A stretch of DNA of 21,863 nucleotides, taken from assembly GCA_000482145.1 (NCBI GenBank), contig AUXH01000316.1:1-21863 (forward strand), in the 5' to 3' direction. The position numbers and the translations under genes are program-made. How positions within the stretch are numbered: position 1 is the stretch's first letter; each line of letters opens with the position of its first letter. The DNA is from Strigomonas culicis. Taxonomy: Eukaryota > Euglenozoa > Kinetoplastea > Trypanosomatida > Trypanosomatidae. The notes under the pieces were generated by a model. The model saw only the letters and a program-made list of their open reading frames with translations, did not search any database and was not told the DNA's origin. This document shows, piece by piece, positions 7,650 through 14,925 of this stretch.

Positions 7650-7840
7650 CACTCACGTATTTCATACGAGTCGGATCCGCCCTTCTATCCAATCGCTTTA
7701 TTACCCCGGCGTACATTAATTGTGCTTGCCTATAGTATTAGTACCACGAAGGTGGCTAGAGGGAGAAGTTATACGGACTTAGAACGTCAACTGTTAACCC
7801 TCCATTAAAAAAGAAAAGGGAAGTTTAAAAAAAAAGCAAC

Positions 7841-10800
7841 ATGAGTTCCAAAAAGAAAAATGTGGTCACTGTTCTGTCGCAGTCACCCTCCTGCAACGTG
7901 CATGTGTTCGACCGGTTGAATGATGACGACGAGGACGACAACGCGAAGACGGGCAAGGTGCGGACGGTCTCTCAAAAGGAGGGCATCATCAGCGACGTCA
8001 TCCTTCTGGGCGAGCTTGTGAAGTCGATCGAGAACGAGTCTGCCTACGCGCAGCTGAACTACCAGCAGGTCGCGAACATCAAGAAGCGCCTCGTCTTCAT
8101 GGCGCAGCTGCTGCGGCACCTGCCGAACCCGCGGCCCACGCCGCAGATCCTGTCCGTCATGCGGTCCGGCGACTTCCTCATCAAGCGTATGAGCTTCAGC
8201 AGCCAGTGGAAGTTCTGGCTGCGCGATGGCCTCACGTGCCGCAACATGTTCGCGGCGCTCAACGAGCGGCTGCGGGCCGTGTGGCGGCTGCACAGCACGG
8301 CCAAGTGGAAGGAGGAGGACACGGCCGCCGTGCAGGCCGACGAGCGCACGGACGCGGAGATCTTCGTGGCGCTGTTCCAGCCGACGAAGGCGGAGATGGG
8401 CGTCACCGGCACGCCGAGCACCAGCCAGAAGGCTGCAAGGGAGAAGGAGGAACTCGCAACGCCGCAGGAGGTCATCGAGTACTTCCGCCGCAGCGAGACG
8501 AGCTTCTGGAAGGTCCACTACGAGGATCTCCTGCGGGACCCGCGGCCGTGGCAGCGCGAGCTGCGCCGGCAGCAGCGCATCAAGTTCATCGAAAACCAGC
8601 AGCAACAGAACAATCGGAGGAAGTTCTCGGCCAACACGGCGCCGCGGCGGTTTGCGATTCGCAAAGGCTTCTACTTCCGCAACCACCCCGTCGTGGTGAA
8701 GGAGCTCGAGGATGACTTTGACCAGCTCAACTCGGACTCCTCGCCGAGCTCAACGCGGGCCAGCAAGAACCGGCACGTCACGGAGGATGCGTCGCTGCTG
8801 ACGCCCTTCACCATCACGGACTTTGTGCAGGACGCGGTCGTGCGGGCGCGCTGGTGCCACCCCGACCTGCCGCAGTACTACGGCGCCTTCACGGAGAAGT
8901 TCGTGACGCCGGAGCAGGAGCGCGACGCGCTGCAGCGCGGCACGGCGATGGAAGAGCTCCTCCAGCGCGAGAAGACCCTCATGTCGAACAAGAGCATGTC
9001 AGACGAGGAGGACGGCTTCCGCCCGCAGCGCGAGACGAGCTACGCCTTCAACGGGAGCGTCATGGAGGCGTCGAGTGACATGTTCTTCGCGAGCTTCAGC
9101 ACGTCCCGCGTGAACAGCCGCGCGCCCTCCGCCAACACGTCCGTCTTCGCGCTCCCGCTCGTGCCGGACCTCGGCATCGAGCGCTGCGAGCACCGCCAGA
9201 ACGCGGCGATGGGGAGCGCCTTCTCGCCCTACCTTACCGGCGACGACGCGGGCGCGGGGGGCGGCGTCCCTGTCGTGAACACGGAGCGGCCGCGGCAGCG
9301 CTGGGGCCACACCATGCTACCGAACGGCGTGCCGCGGCTGTCGCTCGGCATGGTGATGGATGACCTCACCGCCGACCTCGAGTTCGATGAGGAAGACGAC
9401 GACGGCAGCAGCAGCGACGCGCCGGAGAAGCGCGAGCCGGCGGAGACGCCGCCGCCGCGCGCATCGCACGCCGCGGGCGGCGCGGACTCCCCGGGGAAGA
9501 AGTGCGCGCCGCGCCGCAGCACGCGCTACGAGTCGCTCCACGATCTGCTCTTCGTGCGGCAGCAGCGCTTCTCGCTCATCGAGAGCATCGACATCGTGCT
9601 GCAGGTCGCGGACGTGCTGCAGTACATACTGCTCGACAAGGACGCGGTGCCGCCGGCCGTCGTCTGGGCCTGGCTCTCCGTCGCGCCGTCCAATGTGTTC
9701 ATCGCGTGCCTGCCCACGACCGCCGGCGTCACCGGCGCCTCCTCACTCGCGCAGAGCCTCGCGCAGTCCATCAACGTGGTCGCGCCCGGCGACGAGCTCC
9801 GGTCGCCGGCGGACGACGCGCACCCGCGGCACGCGCACTCGCGCTTCGCCAGCAACACGTCTGGCTTCCACGAGTTCGTGACCCCCCTGACGTCGCCGCC
9901 GCCGGCCACGCGGACGCTCAGCGGCCAGATGACGCTCGAGCAGGAGCACCGCCGCGTCCACAGCATGAGCCGCAGCCTCAACCACGACCCGATGGTGCAC
10001 TGGGTGACGACGGTCGTCAGCCACTCGGACGACTCGGACGACGCCGTGGAGGATATGGCGGCCAACGGCTCCACCGTGTTCGAGTACCAGGTACCGCAGT
10101 ACGACGTGCGCGGCGGTAGCATCAGCCGGCCGCCAAACGAGAGCGTCGGGGATACGAACCCACTCGCGACGCAGGGTGGTAAGGATGCCAAGAAGGAGGC
10201 GACGGCAACGAACGCCACGGAGCCGAATCAGAAGGCGACGCCGCAGAAGAAGACCAGCTTCATGCTCAAGGAGGGCCACGAGGGGGCGGGGCACCACGGC
10301 ACCACGGTGGTGGCCTCCAACGCGCACCTGCACACGAGCTACATCCCCGTCCTCACGCGTGGGCTCTACGCGATTAAGTACGCGCCGCCGTGTGCGGTCC
10401 GCGACGGCGCCTGCAGTCGCTGGCGGCCGCCGCAGCACGCGGCGTCGCCGGCCGCCTTCGCCCTTGTGCAGCTTCTCCTCGCCCTCCTGACCAACACGCC
10501 GCCCTACTACTACACCTTCATGAGCGGCAGCGGCAGCACCGGCACCGGCAGCCCGCCGCCGGCGAACCTCAAGACGGCGAGCACGCCGCAGACGGCGCGG
10601 CTCGACACGCAGGAGCAGCTGGAGGACTACCTTCTGCGGCCGCACGAGGCCACCGCGACCAGCCAGCGGGCCGGCTACGACAAGGCGCGTCTCACGAGCT
10701 ACCTCCTGCCGCTCGCCCTCCCGGACAGCGTGAAGGAGTTCTGCCTGCGCGGCCTCATGACGCGGCCGCCGCCGAACGACCGCAGCGGACGCACCGACAC

Positions 10801-11200
10801 CTACGTGGACAGCCACACCGGCGAGGTCAAGACACGCAAGCCCATCTCGCTGCAGAAATTCCGCGAGACGCTGTGGGAGATCCGCATCGACCTGTGGAAC
10901 ACGGAGATGCACATACGGCATGAGAACGCGGCCCGGCGGGAGGCCATGCTGAATCGCAGCACGACCAACAGCACCCCCATCCCCTCCAGGATGCCGAGCC
11001 TCGGCATCTTCTCGCCGCTGCGGCTGATGGACGACCCCATCTACAAAATTATCATCACCCAAAACCCTAACTTCAACGGCTCCGGCGTGTCGCAGATATT
11101 CCACAAGAGCAGAAGCTACCGCAAGAGTATTCATAACAATACGAATGCGCAGAAGCGGTATGCGAAGCTGGACTGGGACGATTATGGCTGGAAGGAGTAA
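7841..11200 (+). CDS. Four-helix-bundle plus TKL/Src-like pseudokinase (MLKL-like architecture), putative
   Basis: 1119 residues. Residues ~50-152 form four predicted amphipathic helices (SDVILLGELVKSIENES..., QVANIKKRLVFMAQLLRHL, ILSVMRSGDFLIKRMSF, MFAALNERLRAVWRL), in the spacing of the MLKL/HeLo-like N-terminal bundle. A degenerate kinase fold follows: beta-3 VVVKEL (K287); alpha-C and beta-4 FVQDAVVRARWCHPDLPQYY, aligning with Src-type F-x-x-E...HxxL, with Glu replaced by D331; SLHDLL (565-570) in the hinge/alpha-D region; alpha-E VLQVADVLQYILL; catalytic-loop remnant WLSVAPSNVF (N618 kept; HRD Asp is S613, loop Lys is A615). A DFG-like site reads T839-R-G, and an APE-like site reads RWRPPQH (W861), then helix F-like LVQLLLALL and a C-lobe end at ~1022. 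Insertions of ~200 residues lie at ~355-560 and ~625-830 and are disordered and acidic. A conserved-looking basic tail ends DYGWKE. No catalysis is expected. The role is unknown; a scaffold or membrane-active signalling protein is inferred only. Confidence 0.72.
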   Translation: MSSKKKNVVTVLSQSPSCNVHVFDRLNDDDEDDNAKTGKVRTVSQKEGIISDVILLGELVKSIENESAYAQLNYQQVANIKKRLVFMAQLLRHLPNPRPTPQILSVMRSGDFLIKRMSFSSQWKFWLRDGLTCRNMFAALNERLRAVWRLHSTAKWKEEDTAAVQADERTDAEIFVALFQPTKAEMGVTGTPSTSQKAAREKEELATPQEVIEYFRRSETSFWKVHYEDLLRDPRPWQRELRRQQRIKFIENQQQQNNRRKFSANTAPRRFAIRKGFYFRNHPVVVKELEDDFDQLNSDSSPSSTRASKNRHVTEDASLLTPFTITDFVQDAVVRARWCHPDLPQYYGAFTEKFVTPEQERDALQRGTAMEELLQREKTLMSNKSMSDEEDGFRPQRETSYAFNGSVMEASSDMFFASFSTSRVNSRAPSANTSVFALPLVPDLGIERCEHRQNAAMGSAFSPYLTGDDAGAGGGVPVVNTERPRQRWGHTMLPNGVPRLSLGMVMDDLTADLEFDEEDDDGSSSDAPEKREPAETPPPRASHAAGGADSPGKKCAPRRSTRYESLHDLLFVRQQRFSLIESIDIVLQVADVLQYILLDKDAVPPAVVWAWLSVAPSNVFIACLPTTAGVTGASSLAQSLAQSINVVAPGDELRSPADDAHPRHAHSRFASNTSGFHEFVTPLTSPPPATRTLSGQMTLEQEHRRVHSMSRSLNHDPMVHWVTTVVSHSDDSDDAVEDMAANGSTVFEYQVPQYDVRGGSISRPPNESVGDTNPLATQGGKDAKKEATATNATEPNQKATPQKKTSFMLKEGHEGAGHHGTTVVASNAHLHTSYIPVLTRGLYAIKYAPPCAVRDGACSRWRPPQHAASPAAFALVQLLLALLTNTPPYYYTFMSGSGSTGTGSPPPANLKTASTPQTARLDTQEQLEDYLLRPHEATATSQRAGYDKARLTSYLLPLALPDSVKEFCLRGLMTRPPPNDRSGRTDTYVDSHTGEVKTRKPISLQKFRETLWEIRIDLWNTEMHIRHENAARREAMLNRSTTNSTPIPSRMPSLGIFSPLRLMDDPIYKIIITQNPNFNGSGVSQIFHKSRSYRKSIHNNTNAQKRYAKLDWDDYGWKE

Positions 11201-11935
11201 AGAAAACAAGACAATAGAAAAAAAGAAAAATTGACACAGGAGGATTGTATAGTCTTTTCTAATTTTTCTTACTCTAGTGTTCCTTTGTTGTTTTGTTTCG
11301 TTTTTTATTGTAGTTGGGTCTTCTTTTTTTTTTTTTACTTCATTCTGGTTCGACATTTTTTTCTTTTGTGTCGATTTATTAACTATTTATCTATACACAA
11401 AAAAAACGTAATGGTTACAACATACAAAAAAAGTATTTATAACATTAAATCCATTGAGTAGTAAGCAGTGTACTTTTCCATTCTTACTTTTATTCTGTTT
11501 CTGTTGGGTGTTTCCGATTGTGTTGCCTAATAATATATATGAGAGTTTTTTTTTTCCTTCGAACAAAGAGAATATTTAAAAAAAACTCTCGCTGTCGATG
11601 CTCCTAAGCCGATAAATAGGTTACTGTGGCTTTGAGCCCTTCCTACGGACGGGATGTGTCACCCGACGGTTGTTTGTTGTTGTTGTTTTTCCAAGTGGAT
11701 GCGAAAAGCTGATGTGAGAATACTCTAGATGAGTTTTTTTTTCTTCTCTCCATCCACCTCTCTCTCTCTCTTCTCATGTTTGGTGGTGCCAAGGTGGAAA
11801 GCAATAAGACTGACAACACACCCATACACGCACAAAGGGAGCGGCTGATACTAGATTCCCTGTTGTCATTGCTGTTATTCTTTTCCTTTTGGGGGTGTTT
11901 CTTGTACAAGGACTGCGCCCCCTATTCCTGTCCAC
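11201..11935 (+). other. Intergenic spacer, 735 nt
   Basis: A/T-rich 3' UTR of the pseudokinase gene up to ~11580. A less biased stretch follows at ~11590-11700, then two successive pyrimidine tracts, each followed by an AG. No gene or recognisable RNA. An open frame from 11776 runs into the next gene in another frame and is its shadow. Confidence 0.7.
11753..11910 (+). promoter_or_regulatory. Two candidate trans-splice acceptors
   Basis: The first is a CT run at 11753-11775 with an AG at 11792-11793. The second is a T/C-rich tract at ~11866-11905 with an AG at 11909-11910. Both give 5' UTRs (142 or 25 nt) whose first ATG is 11936, so the start of the next gene is the same either way. Confidence 0.5.
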
Positions 11936-13687
11936 ATGCTGGGCGTGAACCCGCCGCCGGCCGACACGACGCAGCCGTATCGCCGGCGCGCCGACTCCTA
12001 CGCCTCATCGCTGCCCTCCGTGGCCTCCCCGGTGTCCGACAGCGCGGCAGGGTCTGCCTGGTGGCCCGCCGCCGGCAAGTACAACACCGCGATCCAGGCG
12101 CATGCTGCCAGCCTGCTCACCCTCCGCGACGACCGCCGCGCGGAGGCGGCAGAGAGGGAGGAGTACCAGACGCTGGAGACGCTGCTCTTCCCGCGGCGCG
12201 ATGCCGACGCCCCGCGTGGCGCGCCGATCCGGGAGGACTTCCGTGCCGCCGCGGCCCCGGTGGAGCTGGCGACCTCCGCCGAGGTGCGCGGCCTCGGGGT
12301 CGGCGGGCCGCCCTCCCGCGCCCTAGCGCTCTCTGCGGCGGCGGCGCCCCTCCCCCACCACGGCGAGTCGGGCGCGGCCGTGCCGGCGACGACGGCGGAG
12401 GCGGTGCTGTCGCTCGAGACGGCCTACGCCGCGACGGCGCGGCAGCTGGACAGCATGCAGCGCGCCTACCTCGCGCTCCACGCGCACAACCACGACCTCA
12501 GCAGCGAGTTCGCGAAGATGCGGCACCTGCTGGAGGTCCTGCGCGGGCAGATCCAGCACCAGGTGCGGCAGGAGGTGCGCAAGGTGCGGGGGGAGCTCTT
12601 CCAGCTCAAGAAGTACACGGAGCTGCTGCTGATTGGCTTCCACCAGGACCTCACCCAGATCAACCGCGTCCTGCTGCAGGAGCTGACGGTGCCCGCCGCG
12701 GCGCCGACACGCGCGACGCCACCGCCGCCGCCGGCGGCCGGCCCCACCGCGGTCACAAGTGTGTCCAGCGGCTTCCCCTCCGCCGCGCGGTACCAGCCGG
12801 GGAGCTGGATGGGCAGCCTCCAGCCGCAGTACGACCGCGCGTCGCCGGTGGAGACGGGCGGGGGCGCGCCGAGCACGGCGAGTGGCGAAGAGGCGGAGGA
12901 GGAGGAGGAGGCGCCACCGCACCACAGCGCCGCGGCGGACGGCGCGGACTACGACCGGTACACGCGTGAGGCCCTCGTCAAGCTGGTGGAGCAGCTGCGC
13001 CGGGAGCGCACCGTCGCCGGCGGCAAGCTGCGCGCCCTGGCGGAGGCGCACGCGACCCAGCTGCGCGAGGTGAAGGCAGTCCACGCGGCGCAGGTGGCCA
13101 CGCTGCGGAACGAGATCCGCCTCCTCGCGCACCAGGCCATCGAGGTGGACCTGCCGCCGGCGGCCGGCGTGCGCTGCCCACCGCCGGCGGAGCTGCTCGA
13201 CCTCAGCGTCATCGCCCCCGCTCCGAGGGACGGGACGGATGACTCGGGGAGTGACGGCGCGGAGACCCCTCACCCACGGCCGCAGCAGCAGCAGCAGCAG
13301 AGGATAGAGGATGTGAATTTGGTCTCCAGCTCCTTCGACGAGTCCAGCGGCTACGCGGACGACGGCGCGCCGCGGCTGCACCAGCCCCAGCCGCAGCGGG
13401 CCGCGGACGCCGCGCGCCGCCGTCGCGAGCACCACCGCGCCACCAACCCCTCGCCGTCAACGGCGGAAGTGGTGGTGTACGTGCCGGCCACGGACGCGTC
13501 GGCGGTGGCGCCGCGCGGCCAGTACGTGCGCGTGCGCGACGGGCGCGGCGACGGGCCGTCCGCCGCCCCGCTGCACCGCAGCGGGGACCTCAACCGGCCG
13601 CCCGCGCCGTCGGTGCAGGCCGTCTTGACGAAGGGCGCGTGGGCCGAGCGTCTGCTGGCCGAGCGGCAGAAACACAAAAAGTGGTAG
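11936..13687 (+). CDS. Coiled-coil protein, hypothetical
   Basis: Not recognised. 583 residues. A disordered N-terminus (TTQPYRRRADSYASSLPS) is followed by a short helical piece (~58-84, RRAEAAEREEYQTLETLLF) and a main coiled coil at ~158-250 (QLDSMQRAYLALHAHNHDL through KKYTELLLIGFHQDLTQINR). A Pro/Ala linker and an acidic run (EEAEEEEEA) come next, then a second coiled coil at ~343-403 (REALVKLVEQLRRERT..., VATLRNEIRLLAHQ). A disordered tail has a Q6 run encoded by six CAG codons (near 13283-13300) and ends in a short basic helix (TKGAWAERLLAERQKHKKW). There is no membrane span. Size, order and composition suit a cytoskeletal or basal-body structural protein of trypanosomatids, which is inference. 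The start is the first ATG after either acceptor. Confidence 0.83.
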   Translation: MLGVNPPPADTTQPYRRRADSYASSLPSVASPVSDSAAGSAWWPAAGKYNTAIQAHAASLLTLRDDRRAEAAEREEYQTLETLLFPRRDADAPRGAPIREDFRAAAAPVELATSAEVRGLGVGGPPSRALALSAAAAPLPHHGESGAAVPATTAEAVLSLETAYAATARQLDSMQRAYLALHAHNHDLSSEFAKMRHLLEVLRGQIQHQVRQEVRKVRGELFQLKKYTELLLIGFHQDLTQINRVLLQELTVPAAAPTRATPPPPPAAGPTAVTSVSSGFPSAARYQPGSWMGSLQPQYDRASPVETGGGAPSTASGEEAEEEEEAPPHHSAAADGADYDRYTREALVKLVEQLRRERTVAGGKLRALAEAHATQLREVKAVHAAQVATLRNEIRLLAHQAIEVDLPPAAGVRCPPPAELLDLSVIAPAPRDGTDDSGSDGAETPHPRPQQQQQQRIEDVNLVSSSFDESSGYADDGAPRLHQPQPQRAADAARRRREHHRATNPSPSTAEVVVYVPATDASAVAPRGQYVRVRDGRGDGPSAAPLHRSGDLNRPPAPSVQAVLTKGAWAERLLAERQKHKKW

Positions 13688-13801
13688 GAAGCTGACGTCC
13701 TCCACATGATTAAAAAAAAAAATTGTTCTTGTACTATTTATTAGATTGCTACACAATACGAAACAAATATTTATCGAAAAAAAAACAAGGCTATGCAAAC
13801 G

Positions 13802-13831
13802 GTGTGTGTGTGTGTGTGTGTTTGTGTGTGT
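13802..13831 (+). repeat. (GT)n microsatellite
   Basis: Imperfect GT dinucleotide run in the spacer between the coiled-coil gene and frataxin, just upstream of the frataxin splice tract. Confidence 0.9.
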
Positions 13832-13843
13832 ACTTGCAGTTTG

Positions 13844-13883
13844 TACGATTGGTTTCTCTTTTCCTTTCCGTAACGCACTATAG
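13844..13883 (+). promoter_or_regulatory. Trans-splice acceptor for frataxin
   Basis: A pyrimidine tract (ttggtttctcttttcctttcc) is followed by an AG at 13882-13883. The predicted 5' UTR is 70 nt with no ATG before 13954. The AG at ~13839 upstream of the tract is less likely. Confidence 0.6.
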
Positions 13884-13953
13884 TGAGAACCTCAACCAAA
13901 TACATATTAGCAAATAAAAAGATCAAGAAGCAGCAAACGAAACGCACCACACC

Positions 13954-14580
13954 ATGCAGCGCTCCGCCACCCTTGCCGCCCGGCACCTCCCCGCGCTCCG
14001 CCGCTGCCTGACCGCGGCCGGCTGCGCGGGCGTTGGCCGCCTGCACAGCTCCATCTGCTCCGCCAGCACACGGCGCAGCTACGACAGCCGCCGCCCGGCC
14101 GACGCGGTGCCGCATGCAACTGCCGCGGCGGACTGCCCGGCGGAGCCGGAGCCGCACACGACGGTGCACTACTCCAAGCTCGGCATGGACGGCTTCAATG
14201 ACCTCAAGTTCAACGCCGCGGCGGATGCGTTCCTTCAGCGGCTGGAGGACGTGCTGGACGCGCTGGAGTCGGACCAGATTGAGGACCTCAACGGCGGCGG
14301 CGGCGTCCTCAACATTGAGCTCACGGACGGCAAGGGCGCCTACCTCCTCAACAAGCAGGCGCCCAATGTGCAGTTGTGGCTCTCGTCGCCGGTGTCGGGG
14401 CCGCACCACTACGATATGTTTATTGAGCAGCGCGGCGCGCCGGGCAGCGAGGCGGCCGTCGTGCGGTGGCGCGACGACAAGGACCACCACTCACTGCAGC
14501 AGCTGCTGGAGGAGGAGCTGTCGGAGGCGTTGGGTGAAGAGGTCCGCTTGGGAGAAGCAGATGCCTCATTTGAGAGTTGA
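13954..14580 (+). CDS. FXN: Frataxin, mitochondrial iron-sulfur cluster assembly factor
   Basis: A 208-residue frataxin. It acts in the mitochondrial matrix, binding the cysteine desulfurase-scaffold complex and stimulating sulfur transfer for Fe-S cluster synthesis; it can bind iron. Residues 1-~66 are an Arg/Ala/Ser-rich presequence without acids until D44, fitting mitochondrial import. The fold begins at ~72. Helix 1 with its acidic ridge is ~84-111 (AADAFLQRLEDVLDALESDQ, then EDL). The strand GVLNIELTDGKGAYLLNKQ follows, then the family signature NKQAPNVQLWLSSPVSGP (N133-P150, W142). YDMFIEQ, W172 and the C-terminal helix (LQQLLEEELSEAL) complete the alpha-beta sandwich. All key segments are present with no break. 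A short Gly/Ser/Ala loop (161-168) before W172 is slightly extended. The start is the first ATG after the acceptor. Confidence 0.96.
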   Translation: MQRSATLAARHLPALRRCLTAAGCAGVGRLHSSICSASTRRSYDSRRPADAVPHATAAADCPAEPEPHTTVHYSKLGMDGFNDLKFNAAADAFLQRLEDVLDALESDQIEDLNGGGGVLNIELTDGKGAYLLNKQAPNVQLWLSSPVSGPHHYDMFIEQRGAPGSEAAVVRWRDDKDHHSLQQLLEEELSEALGEEVRLGEADASFES

Positions 14581-14925
14581 AAAAAAAAAAAGCTTTCACT
14601 GGTAATGGTGGAAGGATGCGTGTTTCTGCATATGTGTATATGCACACGTGGCTCACTTTATACGCTTACCTTTTAAAAAAAAATACATATTTGTTTACCA
14701 CAGTCTCTTCTAAAATCCATACGACAATCGGCTTAGCTCTTACAGCGCTCTTGTAACGAAAATGATCAATATGTTCGATGTTTTTTTTTTTTACTTCTTC
14801 TTTTCTGTTCGTTCTATCTGTTTGTGTGTGTTCAAGATAGCTATTAGTAGCACTAATCACATATAGCACTATACGCTGTATATAAATACAGTTGAGTAAA
14901 TACATCGAGAATTGCCTTACTAGTC
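14581..14925 (+). other. Intergenic spacer, 345 nt
   Basis: Begins with a poly-A run at once after the frataxin stop. It then holds A/T-rich 3' UTR, a long pyrimidine tract and the 5' UTR of the next gene. No gene was seen. Confidence 0.75.
14781..14836 (+). promoter_or_regulatory. Trans-splice acceptor for the S-I-x-F repeat protein
   Basis: A T-run, then CTTCTTCTTTTCTG, TTCTATCTG and a GT-rich stretch lead to an AG at 14835-14836. The predicted 5' UTR is 89 nt, and the first ATG is 14926. Confidence 0.55.

Larger units (their letters stand above)
6981..7840 (+). other. Intergenic spacer, 860 nt
   Basis: The first part is A/T-rich with an (AAT)n run at 7036-7069. The part from ~7380 to 7800 is less homopolymeric and closer to balanced base composition than other spacers here. 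Open frames at 7127-7390 and 7611-7808 have no recognisable domain and use AT-rich codons unlike the genes; I do not call them. No tRNA or other RNA gene was recognised. The 5' UTR of the pseudokinase gene is probably in the last ~190 nt. Confidence 0.65.

Noticed and set aside
7611..7808. 65-codon frame upstream of the pseudokinase gene
   Set aside because: No domain, AT-rich codons, and it overlaps the probable splice acceptor and 5' UTR.
9743..11356. 537-codon open frame on the minus strand
   Set aside because: Antisense shadow of the pseudokinase gene with Arg/Val/His-rich, domain-free translation.
11776..12969. 397-codon frame overlapping the coiled-coil gene
   Set aside because: Gly/Ala/Arg-rich frame-shifted reading of 11936-13687; the other frame has heptad-patterned coiled coils.
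12323..13435. 370-codon minus-strand open frame
   Set aside because: Shadow of the coiled-coil gene at 11936-13687; a GC-rich genome keeps such frames open.
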